From positions 5,957 to 28,044 of the forward strand of contig PMIW01000081.1 in NCBI GenBank assembly GCA_003158365.1: a stretch of 22,088 nt of DNA, in the 5' to 3' direction. Numbering within the stretch: the stretch's first letter is position 1; each line of letters opens with the position of its first letter. Origin of the DNA: Ignavibacteriota bacterium (GTDB lineage Bacteria; Bacteroidota; Ignavibacteria; Tepidaquicellales; Tepidaquicellaceae). The notes beneath the pieces are model-generated. The model was not told the DNA's origin, made no database searches, and saw only the letters and a list, made by a program, of their open reading frames with translations. Shown in pieces: positions 14,067 to 22,088 of this stretch. Made by a program: the position numbers and the translations under genes.

Positions 14067-16844
14067 ATGTTTAATAAATCACACATAAAACGTAATCTTT
14101 TTTTTCTCTTATTATTTGCCGGTTTATCCTACGCACAAACCAGCGAACCGGAAGGCGAATCCCCTGAATCAATTATTCAGCGTGACCTTTTTATAAAAAA
14201 CAGGCGCTCGGGCGGAGCCGAAAAGACATTGCCTTTTGATGTTTATTCAAGAGCAATGGAACGCAAAAGAATTATTACCGAAGAAAGCAGGCAATATGAC
14301 AATATTAATTCCACGAACTGGGTAAGCGTGAATCCGAACGGAATGTTTTATAATGTGACGGGAGTCAATTACATTTCGGGAAGAACAAATTCGATTGCAT
14401 TTCATCCGACAGACCCAAATACAATTTATATCGGCTCGGCACAGGGCGGAGCATGGAAAACCACGAACGGCGGTGTAAACTGGACGGTTATTACGGACGG
14501 ACTTTCGAACATATCAAGCGGAAGTATAGTTGTTGACCCGGTGAACCCGAATGTTTTATATTACGGAACGGGAGAACTGAATTTTTCCCTCGACAGTAAA
14601 TACGGTGATGGTATTTTTAAATCAACCGATGCAGGAGCGACATGGACAAATGTTGCACCGGCTGCAACAATTGGTACTTATGTTGCACAAATGGCAATCG
14701 ACCCTGCCAACACGCAAAATGTTTATGCTGCAACCAGCAGCGGATTATATAAATCTACAGATGCAGGAGGAACCTGGACACTGAAAACTGCTTTTAATTA
14801 TGCAATGTGTGTTATAATCGACCCGGCGAATACGCAGGTGATATTTGTTTCATCGGGCACATATGCTGCGGGCGTAATTAATAAATCAACTGACGGCGGA
14901 AATACCTGGACGGCATTATCATCCGGTTTACCTGCTTCAAACAAAGGAAGAATACAGCTTGCAATGGCACCAAGTAATCATTTAATAATATATGCCAGCA
15001 TAGCAAGCAGTGCCACATATGCTCTTTTGGCATTATCGAGAACTACAGACGGTGGCACAACATGGACAACCATGGCAACTTCTCCGAATCCTCTGGGGAC
15101 CCAGGGATGGTATGATAATGCAATTGTTGTAAAACCGTCAGACCCCAATTCCGTTCTGGTTGGCGGGCTGGATATTTATCTTTCGACAAACAGCGGTACT
15201 ACACTTACACAAAAAAGCTCATGGTCGACATCAAGCACAAACCAGTTTTCACACGCAGATATTCACTGCCTTGCATATAACGGGGCAAATCTTTATTGCG
15301 GTTCGGATGGAGGTGTTTATAAATCCACTAACGACGGAACAAGCTGGACTGATTTAAACAGAACACTTTCTACTTTGCAATTCCAGAGTGCGGATTATGA
15401 CCCGACTAATGTTTTGAATTTATACGGCGGATGCCAGGATAACGACAAGGAAACTTCTACTGACGGAGGCGTAAGCTGGATACAGAGAACGACAGGAGAC
15501 GGAGGTTATACAATCGTTGACCCCGTAAACACAAATTATATTTACAGTCAGTACGTAAACGGTACTTTGTACCGCTCGAATAATTCAGGTGCTAGTTTTA
15601 CGAGCATCAGGCCAACGAGTTCTACAGGCGGACTTTTTTATAATCCTTTTGAAATGGCACCGGGTGACCACAATACGATTATTTATGCGCAGGCAGATGT
15701 CTGGAAAACAACTGCAGCCCAGACTGTTGCTTCCGGCGGATGGACAAGAATTGCCACTACTGCAACCGTGAACGGCAATGTTTCCGCAATAGGAATAAGC
15801 ACTCTGTCTACAAATAAAATTTATATTGGTACAGATAACGGAAGAATTCTTGTAACGACAAATAACGGTACAAGCTGGACTGTTACTACAGGTTTACCTT
15901 ATGTAACGGATTTTATTGTTGATCCAGCCAACGATAACATTTGTTATGCTTCTTTTGGAGGGGCAGCAAATAACCAGGTACAGAAAACAACGAATGGCGG
16001 AACAACCTGGACAAATATTTCGGCAGGACTCCCGAATATCGCGGCTAATTCTTTGATACTTAAAACAATAACGGGCAGAGCTCTTGTTGTTGGAATGGAT
16101 GCGGGAGTTTATTATACTACAAACGAAGGTGTGAACTGGTTAAGTTACAATACGGGTTTACCGAATGTGCAGGTCTACGATTTAAAATATCACGAGAGTA
16201 CCGGGTTAATATTAGCTGTCACACACGGTCGCGGATGTTGGACTATTTCGGATTCACCGCTTCCGGTTATACTCGCATTTTTTAATTACCAGGTTTCGCA
16301 AAACAGCATAGCTCTGCGTTGGGCAACCCAGCAGGAAATTAATAACAACAGGTTTGAAGTGGAAAGATTAAGGCAGGGAGAAACAGGCAGCGACTGGGTT
16401 CAGGCAGGCAGTATAAGCGGCAGCGGAACAACTCACGAAACAAAATATTATTCATTCACGGATGAAAATCTGTTCCCGGGAAAATATAATTACAGGTTAA
16501 GGCAGTTTGACAACAACGGAAATTTTGAAGTGTTTAATTTAACACAGGTTGTATCGGTAAATCTTCCGGGTGAATTTAAACTGTATCAGAATTATCCTAA
16601 TCCCGCAAACCCGTCAACCAGTATTGATTTTAATTTGCCCGTTAATTCAAAAGTAAAATTGATTATTTACAACATGCTCGGGCAGGAGATGGAAACCGTT
16701 ATTAATTCCGATTTAAGTGCAGGGTATTATACCAAAAAAATTGACCTCACATCTTTATCAAGCGGAATCTATTTTTACAGGCTTTCGGCAGCATCTCCAA
16801 GTGCAGGGTTTGACAAGACAATAAAGTTTATTGTATTAAAATAA
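14067..16844 (+). CDS. Large T9SS-secreted BNR / sortilin-like propeller protein
   Basis: The 925-residue protein has a signal peptide (about 1-24, ending SYAQ). A long array of BNR/Asp-box units follows (KTTNGGVNWTV, KSTDAGATWTN, KSTDAGGTWTL, KSTDGGNTWTA, RTTDGGTTWTT, KSTNDGTSWTD, TTNNGTSWTV, KTTNGGTTWTN), interleaved with IDPANT-type strands. This resembles the two-propeller VPS10/sortilin and GH74 folds. The T9SS sorting domain covers about 839-925 and starts LYQNYPNPANPSTSIDF. The fold suits polysaccharide or protein binding at the cell surface; I do not see a decisive pair of catalytic acids, so glycosidase activity is unproven. It is divergent from the smaller propeller gene across an AT-rich gap (13803-14066) that presumably holds both promoters. 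Confidence 0.85.
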   Translation: MFNKSHIKRNLFFLLLFAGLSYAQTSEPEGESPESIIQRDLFIKNRRSGGAEKTLPFDVYSRAMERKRIITEESRQYDNINSTNWVSVNPNGMFYNVTGVNYISGRTNSIAFHPTDPNTIYIGSAQGGAWKTTNGGVNWTVITDGLSNISSGSIVVDPVNPNVLYYGTGELNFSLDSKYGDGIFKSTDAGATWTNVAPAATIGTYVAQMAIDPANTQNVYAATSSGLYKSTDAGGTWTLKTAFNYAMCVIIDPANTQVIFVSSGTYAAGVINKSTDGGNTWTALSSGLPASNKGRIQLAMAPSNHLIIYASIASSATYALLALSRTTDGGTTWTTMATSPNPLGTQGWYDNAIVVKPSDPNSVLVGGLDIYLSTNSGTTLTQKSSWSTSSTNQFSHADIHCLAYNGANLYCGSDGGVYKSTNDGTSWTDLNRTLSTLQFQSADYDPTNVLNLYGGCQDNDKETSTDGGVSWIQRTTGDGGYTIVDPVNTNYIYSQYVNGTLYRSNNSGASFTSIRPTSSTGGLFYNPFEMAPGDHNTIIYAQADVWKTTAAQTVASGGWTRIATTATVNGNVSAIGISTLSTNKIYIGTDNGRILVTTNNGTSWTVTTGLPYVTDFIVDPANDNICYASFGGAANNQVQKTTNGGTTWTNISAGLPNIAANSLILKTITGRALVVGMDAGVYYTTNEGVNWLSYNTGLPNVQVYDLKYHESTGLILAVTHGRGCWTISDSPLPVILAFFNYQVSQNSIALRWATQQEINNNRFEVERLRQGETGSDWVQAGSISGSGTTHETKYYSFTDENLFPGKYNYRLRQFDNNGNFEVFNLTQVVSVNLPGEFKLYQNYPNPANPSTSIDFNLPVNSKVKLIIYNMLGQEMETVINSDLSAGYYTKKIDLTSLSSGIYFYRLSAASPSAGFDKTIKFIVLK

Positions 16845-16870
16845 GAAAAAAACTTTTCCCTTATTTTTTT
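16838..16870 (+). terminator. Terminator after the large propeller gene
   Basis: AAAATAAG (16838-16845) pairs with CTTATTTT (16860-16867), followed by more T. The 5' arm includes the TAA stop codon. The stem is AT-rich and only 8 bp, so termination may be weak. Confidence 0.5.
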
Positions 16871-16895
16871 AACAATATTCCTTTATTTTTCAACT

Positions 16896-17258
16896 ATGGA
16901 TTGTCCCTTTTGCAATATAGTTGAAGATAATTTTATATTAAATTCCGAGCTTGCATTTGCCGTGAATGATATACATCCCGTTTCAAAAGGACATACCCTT
17001 GTAATTCCAAAAACACATGTGCAGAACTATTTTGATTTAGAACGCGTATATCAAATAGCCTGTTGGGAACTTGTGAACAAAGTAAGAGTATATTTACAGA
17101 AAAAATATAATCCCGACGGATATAATGTCGGATTGAATATTAACAGGATTGCGGGGCAGAGTGTATTGCACGCTCATGTTCACATTATACCCCGATATTC
17201 AGGCAAGTCTCATGAAAACTACGCCATTGAAAACATGGCAGAAAAAGAGTTTTTTTAA
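16896..17258 (+). CDS. HIT-family nucleotide hydrolase/transferase
   Basis: The 120-residue protein is a histidine-triad protein. The hallmark HxHxH lies in QSVLHAHVHIIPRY (H92, H94, H96), with H94 or H96 the expected nucleotide-accepting histidine. The N-terminal CPFC (3-6) suggests a metal site, as in several bacterial members. HPVSKGHTLVIPKTHV (27-42) is the conserved strand. HIT proteins hydrolyse nucleotide phosphoramidates or dinucleoside polyphosphates; the exact substrate is not readable. It is full length for the family. The next gene begins 62 bases later. Confidence 0.9.
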   Translation: MDCPFCNIVEDNFILNSELAFAVNDIHPVSKGHTLVIPKTHVQNYFDLERVYQIACWELVNKVRVYLQKKYNPDGYNVGLNINRIAGQSVLHAHVHIIPRYSGKSHENYAIENMAEKEFF

Positions 17259-17320
17259 AAAGGAGAAAATCTTATAGAATATTTGCTATTGTTTTTCATT
17301 TAAAACATAAAAAAACGCAA

Positions 17321-19135
17321 ATGAAAATTCCATCTCTTAAAGTTCTTTTCGAAAGTACAAAAGAAACTTTTCTCAGGTTTCCTTTTGTTATTTTAACATC
17401 AGTGATTGGCGCAGGATTTATGATTTATATTATAGACACGCCATTCGAAAGACAGGAATCTGTCAGGTATCTTTATAATGTTGTGATTGCATGCTCTCTT
17501 GGCATATCTTTCCTGCTTGCATTGAAATTTATATGCGAAAGAGTAAAGACGTCAAAAACTGTAACCCTCGTAACGCAGATTACCGGTCTTGTACTTTTGG
17601 TTGCATATTATTTCTCTCTTCCGAAAGATGTTGGTTATGCGGATATTACAAGATATTTTCTTTTTATGATTGGGATGCACCTGCTTGTATCTTTCTCACC
17701 GTTTGCAAATAAAAATTTTTCACTGGAAAGAAAAGGATTCTGGCAGTTCAACCAGAATTTATTTATCAGGATTCTGATAACGGGTGTTTATTCCGGAGTT
17801 TTATATGCTGGCTTATCCGTTGCGATTTTATCTTTTGACAAGCTTTTCGATGCCGGTATAAATTCTAAAATATATACAGAACTTTTCTTTTTCATTCTCG
17901 GCGCGTTCAATACCTGGTTCTTCCTTTCCGGTCTACCGGAAAATCTCGATGAACTCGAAGGCATGGATTTTTATCCTAAGGGTCTGAAAATATTCACACA
18001 GTACGTTTTGCTTCCGCTCGTAATAATTTACCTTCTTATATTGTATTTGTATATGGGTAAAATTATAATTCAGTGGCAGCTCCCGATGGGATGGGTTTCT
18101 TATCTTGTCCTTGGTTTTTCTACAACAGGTATTTTTTCGTTGCTGTTAATTGAACCCCTGAGAGAGATGGAAGGAATTAACTGGATAAAGAAATTTTCAA
18201 AATGGTTTTACCTGATTTTATTTCCTTTAATTATTTTATTGTTTATTGCGATACTCCGGAGGACGGGGGAATACGGTATTACGGAAAGGCGTTATTTTGT
18301 TTTTGTACTTGCGCTGTGGCTCGCCGTTATGGCATTGTATTTTTCGGTCAGCAGGTTAAAGAATATTAAAATTATTCCGTATACACTTTGCTTTATAGCC
18401 TTTGTAACTTCATTCGGTCCGTGGGGGGCAATAAGTCTCTCGGAAAGAAGCCAGATGGGGCGGCTGGAAGAAATACTTATTAAGAATAAAATATTAGTCG
18501 ACGGAAAAATCGTAAAGGCCGTAAATCCTTTACCTGACGAGGAAAGACAGGATGTGAGTTCCGTGATTCATTTTCTCAGTGATAGGAACTCTCTGAATAA
18601 AATTCAACCCTGGTTCAATCAAAATATTGATACGCTGAAAGGCGGAACAGAGAGCGGCGTTTACAAGACTAAAGAAGCAAAGATTACCGATTTAATGGGA
18701 ATTGAATATACTCAGTTCAGAAGGAATTTTTTACAGAATGACAGGTATTTCAGCTGGAATCTTAAAGAGTATAATTCCCTGAAACTGAAAGGCTATGATT
18801 ATATGGTAAAATACAGATTTTATAGTTACGAGAAAGATAAAATTTTAAAACAGTATAAGCTGGATTCAAATAATTTCAGCATAGAATTTAATACGGATTC
18901 TTTAGAGGTATTGTTTAAGAATAATGATATTCAAACAGGTGCGGTAAAAATCGATAGGTTAATAGAGGAATTAAAAAAACTTAAAACGGAACCGGTTTTA
19001 AAAGATTTAACCATTGAGGATGAAAAAGATAAACTGAAATACAGAATCATTTTCCAATATATAAGCGGAGAGAGAGAAAATGACAAGGATAAAATAACTT
19101 CTTTCACTGCGGATGTGTTTTTAAAATTGAAATAG
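17321..19135 (+). CDS. DUF4153-type multi-pass membrane protein
   Basis: The 604-residue protein has about ten membrane helices in residues 15-375, starting FPFVILTSVIGAGFMIYII and including LFIRILITGVYSGVLYAGL and the FFILGAFNTWFFLSGLPENLDEL segment. Its C-terminal third is hydrophilic (about 380-604). The layout and motifs match the DUF4153 family of Bacteroidetes and relatives, whose function is unknown. The soluble end is lysine- and aspartate-rich with no recognisable catalytic motif. It has no evident operon partner apart from the HIT gene upstream. Heptamer repeats begin directly after its stop codon. Confidence 0.7.
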   Translation: MKIPSLKVLFESTKETFLRFPFVILTSVIGAGFMIYIIDTPFERQESVRYLYNVVIACSLGISFLLALKFICERVKTSKTVTLVTQITGLVLLVAYYFSLPKDVGYADITRYFLFMIGMHLLVSFSPFANKNFSLERKGFWQFNQNLFIRILITGVYSGVLYAGLSVAILSFDKLFDAGINSKIYTELFFFILGAFNTWFFLSGLPENLDELEGMDFYPKGLKIFTQYVLLPLVIIYLLILYLYMGKIIIQWQLPMGWVSYLVLGFSTTGIFSLLLIEPLREMEGINWIKKFSKWFYLILFPLIILLFIAILRRTGEYGITERRYFVFVLALWLAVMALYFSVSRLKNIKIIPYTLCFIAFVTSFGPWGAISLSERSQMGRLEEILIKNKILVDGKIVKAVNPLPDEERQDVSSVIHFLSDRNSLNKIQPWFNQNIDTLKGGTESGVYKTKEAKITDLMGIEYTQFRRNFLQNDRYFSWNLKEYNSLKLKGYDYMVKYRFYSYEKDKILKQYKLDSNNFSIEFNTDSLEVLFKNNDIQTGAVKIDRLIEELKKLKTEPVLKDLTIEDEKDKLKYRIIFQYISGERENDKDKITSFTADVFLKLK

Positions 19136-19163
19136 AAAGTAAAAGGCAGAAAGTAAAAAGTAT
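19136..19163. repeat. Heptamer repeat array (AAAGTAA type)
   Basis: Four 7-bp units directly after the DUF4153 stop: AAAGTAA, AAGGCAG, AAAGTAA, AAAGTAT. On the opposite strand they read TTACTTT-like, that is, the same family as the signal-peptide arrays but inverted. Confidence 0.7.
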
Positions 19164-19185
19164 TATATTAATTTTAATAATTATC

Positions 19186-21624
19186 ATGATTATTAAATAT
19201 TTGCTGTTCACTATTGACTGTTCACGTTTTTGGATTCGCTTTTTAATATTTACTTTTTACGTTTTACTTTTTACAAACCCGGGAATTTCACAGGAAATAG
19301 ATACAACCGAATACAGAACCCCTGCGATTGAAGTTGATGCTCTGCGCGGAACGGAAAGAGTGGTACCGATAACGCTTGAAAACATAAAAAGAGAATCAAT
19401 CGAAAAAAAATACTGGATGCAGGACCTGCCGATGTTTATTAACGGCAGTACCAACATAAACGCTTATTCTGAATCAGGCGCTTCGATTGGTTATTCGTAT
19501 TTTACCATCCGCGGATTTGACCAGAGGAGAATTTCAATTCTGGTTAACGGCACTTCCCAGAATGATGCCGAAGACCACCAGGTTTACTGGGCTGAATTAT
19601 CCGATATCATCTCTTCGACCGAAAGCATACAAATACAAAGGGGAATCGGCACCGCACTGTTCGGCACATCGGGTATAGGAGGGGTTGTAAATATTCAAAC
19701 CATAGATTACTTTAAAAACAAGTTTATAAACATTAATGCCGGTTACGGGGATTATAATTCGAAAAGATATTCGCTGGAATACGCTTCGGGATTGACAAAA
19801 AGCGGATTCGGGTTTTACGGGAAGCTCTCCAAATCCAACACAAGCGGATACAGGAATCTGTCCTGGTCTGACCACTGGTCGTATTTTTTCAGTGCAGGTA
19901 AAACACTCGGGGCAAATTCGGTAATCAAGCTTAATGTTTTCGGTTCACCGATAAAAAATCATCTCGCTTATAACGGCATAACTAAAGATTATCTTGACGG
20001 AAATGTAACCGGAGACCGGCGGATTGACAGAAAATATAACCCTCTTGAATATCCAAATGAAACGGACAATATCAGACAACCGCATTTTGAACTGGTCTAT
20101 AATCTGCAGGCGACCAAGGATTTGTTTATATCGAATACATTTAATTATGTGAGACGTGACGGAAATCAGACTACGAATTATACGGTCGATAAAGGTTTTG
20201 ATTTTTCTTATTTTCATCTGCCTGCTTTTTTTTATGCTTCCGATACAACTTCCTATAATTCAAATTATTATCTGCGGAATTACAGGAACAGGATTGACTC
20301 TTTTCCGGGACTGGGATATAAGGTTGTGCGGAGCGATATGGTCGTAAATTTATTTTTAAACAGTAATGACTACGGCTGGTATCCGAAACTGCAATGGAAG
20401 CACTCGGATGAAAAAGGAAACCTGCTCATTGGAGGCGAAGTACGGTTGCATAATTCGGAGCACTACGGGGAAATTGCTTCTGCAAATGCACTGCCGCCGG
20501 GAACAACCGAAAACCACAGGTTTTATTTTTACAACGGAAAAAAAAGGACGATTTCTTTTTATGCAAACGAATTCACAAATATCGATAAAAGATTTTCAGG
20601 AATGATAGGAGTGCAATTTACATATCACAAATATTCAATAGAAAACGATGCGTTCAAGCCGTACAATTTTGATGTAGATTATAATTTCCTTACCTCAAGG
20701 ATTGGATTCAATTACAATATAAGGGACGATTTAAGGGCGTTTGCAAGCGTTTCTATTGCAAGACGCGAGCCGAGGCTGAAGGATTTTTATGATGCCGACA
20801 GCCCTTATTCAAAGCCGTATTTCGCGGTAGTGGATACAGTCAATCAAATTTATTCCGACCCTCTTGTAAAGCACGAAGAAGTAACCGATTTTGAATTTGG
20901 ATTCGGTTATAATACAAACATTCTAAAAGCTAATCTGAATTTTTACTGGATGAACTACACAAATGAAATTGTAAGCAACGGACAACTCGATAATACAGGT
21001 CAGCCGGTGTACTGGAATGCGGGTAAATCAGTGCACAGGGGAATTGAATTAGAGGCAGAGTATAATTTGCTAGCAAAAATTCTGAGCGGTTCAAAATTCA
21101 AAACACCGCTTATTACTTTAAGCGGAAACCTGAGTCTAACGGATAATTATTTTGTAACATTTTTTGAAAAAAACTCGATAGATACAACCGGAGTTATTCA
21201 CGGAAATGATTATTCCGGGAATCAGATTTTGCTGAATCCTCAAATAATAGGTAATCTTTCTCTGAGTTTTTATTCGGAATTTGGACTTGGCGTTTATATC
21301 AGGATGCAATATATCGGCAAACAGTATCTCGATAACTCGGAAAATGAAATAAAAAATCCCGATGCAAGGCTTGTTCCCGGTTATGTAGATAAATTCATAA
21401 ATCCATATACAGTTTTAAACGCAGGCGTATCGCTTGATTTTATCCCTCTTGTAAAATCGAAACAGTTAAGTAAATATTTTAAAACTCTTGAGGCAACACT
21501 TAAAGTCAATAATGTTTTAAACACATTGTACGAAGCCACAGGCGGAATAGACAACCTGGGAACGCCGAACTGGATTCCCGCTGCCGACAGAAATGTATTC
21601 CTGAATTTGAGAATTGGATTTTAA
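19186..21624 (+). CDS. TonB-dependent outer-membrane receptor
   Basis: The 812-residue protein has a signal peptide (about 1-36, ending GISQ), a plug domain (about 50-165) and a 22-strand type barrel to the C-terminal phenylalanine (LRIGF). Plug hallmarks are YFTIRGFDQRRISILVNG and the QRGIGTALFGTSGIGGVVNIQT segment. Barrel and C-terminal signatures include KVNNVLNTLYEATGG. It imports a ligand across the outer membrane using TonB energy. Its mature N-terminus (QEIDTTEYRTP) is nearly the same as that of the next receptor, which sits behind a TPP riboswitch, so the two are paralogs. No SusD-like partner is present. Its own ligand is unknown; thiamine-like compounds are a guess from the neighbour. 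The n-region and core of the signal peptide are largely encoded by 7-bp repeats. Confidence 0.9.
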   Translation: MIIKYLLFTIDCSRFWIRFLIFTFYVLLFTNPGISQEIDTTEYRTPAIEVDALRGTERVVPITLENIKRESIEKKYWMQDLPMFINGSTNINAYSESGASIGYSYFTIRGFDQRRISILVNGTSQNDAEDHQVYWAELSDIISSTESIQIQRGIGTALFGTSGIGGVVNIQTIDYFKNKFININAGYGDYNSKRYSLEYASGLTKSGFGFYGKLSKSNTSGYRNLSWSDHWSYFFSAGKTLGANSVIKLNVFGSPIKNHLAYNGITKDYLDGNVTGDRRIDRKYNPLEYPNETDNIRQPHFELVYNLQATKDLFISNTFNYVRRDGNQTTNYTVDKGFDFSYFHLPAFFYASDTTSYNSNYYLRNYRNRIDSFPGLGYKVVRSDMVVNLFLNSNDYGWYPKLQWKHSDEKGNLLIGGEVRLHNSEHYGEIASANALPPGTTENHRFYFYNGKKRTISFYANEFTNIDKRFSGMIGVQFTYHKYSIENDAFKPYNFDVDYNFLTSRIGFNYNIRDDLRAFASVSIARREPRLKDFYDADSPYSKPYFAVVDTVNQIYSDPLVKHEEVTDFEFGFGYNTNILKANLNFYWMNYTNEIVSNGQLDNTGQPVYWNAGKSVHRGIELEAEYNLLAKILSGSKFKTPLITLSGNLSLTDNYFVTFFEKNSIDTTGVIHGNDYSGNQILLNPQIIGNLSLSFYSEFGLGVYIRMQYIGKQYLDNSENEIKNPDARLVPGYVDKFINPYTVLNAGVSLDFIPLVKSKQLSKYFKTLEATLKVNNVLNTLYEATGGIDNLGTPNWIPAADRNVFLNLRIGF
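19205..19225 (+). repeat. Heptamer array (TGTTCAC type) inside the receptor signal region
   Basis: Three units: TGTTCAC, TATTGAC, TGTTCAC. In frame they encode part of the extended n-region (LFTIDCS). The unit differs from the TTACTTT type found 18 bases downstream. Confidence 0.7.
19243..19277 (+). repeat. Heptamer array (TTACTTT type) encoding the receptor signal peptide core
   Basis: Five units: TTAATAT, TTACTTT, TTACGTT, TTACTTT, TTACAAA. They are read in the same phase as in the PLD-like gene and give IFTFYVLLFT, compared with LFTFYILLFT there. Confidence 0.8.
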
Positions 21625-21636
21625 CTATTAACGCTC

Positions 21637-21664
21637 TTACTTTTTACATTTCCCTTTTTTATTC
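21637..21664. repeat. Heptamer repeat remnants downstream of the receptor
   Basis: TTACTTT, TTACATT, TCCCTTT and TTTATTC follow one another at 7-bp spacing. The first two are exact family units and the last two are diverged. Confidence 0.55.
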
Positions 21665-21720
21665 ACTTGCAAGTTTAATTGGTTGTGAATAGTTTTACAT
21701 TAGTTCTTTTTATATAAGAA

Positions 21721-21806
21721 TGTATTGGGGTGCTTTTCTGACCAAGGAAGGCTGAGACAACACCCATAGAACCTGATGCGGGTAATGCCGCCGTAGGAAA
21801 CTACAA
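21721..21806 (+). ncRNA. TPP riboswitch (THI element)
   Basis: The conserved core is present in order: GGGGTGC, GCTGAGA, ACACCC, ACCTGATGCGGGTAATGCC and GCCGTAGGAA. Flanking TGTA (21721-21724) and TACA (21802-21805) can form the closing P1 stem. TPP riboswitches bind thiamine pyrophosphate and shut off thiamine synthesis or uptake genes. A terminator hairpin follows within ten bases, and then the start of a TonB-dependent receptor gene. It therefore most likely controls outer-membrane thiamine uptake by premature transcription termination. Confidence 0.95.
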
Positions 21807-21815
21807 ATAATTTTT

Positions 21816-21872
21816 AACGCTTAAATTTTTCTTCGTTTTGTCAGGTTCGGGAAAGGTTTAAGCGTTTTTTTA
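21816..21872 (+). terminator. Riboswitch-controlled intrinsic terminator
   Basis: AACGCTTAAA (21816-21825) pairs perfectly with TTTAAGCGTT (21857-21866) and is followed by a T-run, with a 31-base loop. Position between aptamer and start codon makes it the expression platform: TPP binding should favour this hairpin and stop transcription. Confidence 0.85.
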
Positions 21873-21887
21873 TTACTTATTAAATTT

Positions 21888-22088
21888 ATGAGAAAGAAAA
21901 ATTTTAATAATTTTGTAAAAGCTGGGGAAGCAGGAAAGAATTCAGAATTCAGAATTCAGAATTCAGAATTGAAAGAGAGTTTCATATTTCACATTTTCCG
22001 TTTCACGATCTTATTATTCATTTTTCATTACTCTTTATTCATTAATTCCGCAAATTCTCAGGAAATTGACACTAATGAATACAAGACT
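21888..22088 (+). CDS. TonB-dependent receptor, thiamine-regulated, N-terminal fragment
   Basis: The frame is open from ATG 21888 to the window end, 67 codons. The sequence ends NSANSQEIDTNEYKT, closely matching QEIDTTEYRT at the mature N-terminus of the preceding receptor, so this is the start of a second receptor of the same family. The TPP riboswitch and terminator directly upstream point to thiamine or a thiamine precursor as ligand; in Bacteroidetes such genes are known thiamine regulon members. Oddly, about 35 residues precede the hydrophobic core. Part of this n-region (NSEFRIQNSEL) comes from an AGAATTC repeat array, and the core itself from TTTCATT-type heptamers. A downstream start cannot be excluded. 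Confidence 0.8.
   Translation, partial: MRKKNFNNFVKAGEAGKNSEFRIQNSELKESFIFHIFRFTILLFIFHYSLFINSANSQEIDTNEYKT
21937..21971 (+). repeat. AGAATTC heptamer array inside the second receptor gene
   Basis: Four perfect AGAATTC units and one AGAATTG, uninterrupted, the least diverged array in the window. Read in frame it encodes NSEFRIQNSEL in the n-region of the signal peptide. Confidence 0.9.
21980..22048 (+). repeat. TTTCATT-type heptamers encoding the second receptor's signal peptide core
   Basis: Units TTTCATA, TTTCACA, TTTTCCG, TTTCACG run from 21980 to 22007. After six bases come TTATTCA, TTTTTCA, TTACTCT, TTATTCA, TTAATTC (22014-22048). Together they cover nearly the whole hydrophobic stretch of the signal peptide. 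Confidence 0.7.

Noticed and set aside
21660..21691. TATTCAC / GTGAATA inverted repeat as a terminator of the first receptor
   Set aside because: A stem of only 7 bp with an 18-base loop and no T-run directly after it.

Overview
The window reads as a low-GC chromosomal segment from the Bacteroidetes/Chlorobi/Ignavibacteria group. The evidence is two secreted beta-propeller proteins ending in type IX secretion (T9SS) sorting domains, two TonB-dependent receptors with N-termini of the same kind, a TPP riboswitch in front of the second receptor, and few recognisable Shine-Dalgarno sequences. Ignavibacteria-like is my best guess; this is inference from protein style, not from a marker gene.

Layout. 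(1) 1-159 is the C-terminus of a tryptophanase/tyrosine phenol-lyase-type enzyme, followed by a gene-free stretch (160-500) holding palindromic repeats. (2) 501-3026 holds a secreted phospholipase-D-fold protein and an aldo/keto reductase, separated by heptanucleotide repeats. (3) 3112-4627 is a compact envelope-stress-type operon (ECF sigma factor, small membrane protein, Met/Gly/Pro-rich Spy/CpxP-like protein) closed by a clear terminator. (4) 4923-11737 is the most distinctive block: six co-directional genes that touch or overlap, namely a PqqD-like protein, an ATP-grasp ligase, a fold-III PLP decarboxylase, a urea-transporter/M23-peptidase fusion, a TPR/outer-membrane barrel protein and a periplasmic TPR protein. 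It resembles a small-molecule or peptide biosynthesis and envelope export/uptake system that I cannot match to a named pathway. (5) 11738-12416 is repeat-rich DNA around a lone GIY-YIG nuclease gene, which is bracketed by a perfect 29-bp inverted repeat. (6) 12417-16844 holds two divergent T9SS-secreted BNR propeller proteins. (7) 16896-19135 holds a HIT-family protein and a DUF4153-type membrane protein. (8) 19186-22088 holds a complete TonB-dependent receptor, a TPP riboswitch with terminator, and the start of a second, related receptor.

Two repeat phenomena cut across the region. Degenerate 7-bp repeats occur between genes and also inside three reading frames, where they encode the hydrophobic core of signal peptides. 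Palindromic elements of the CTGTCATTCC type occur near position 200 and around the GIY-YIG gene, consistent with a mobile or spreading repeat family.
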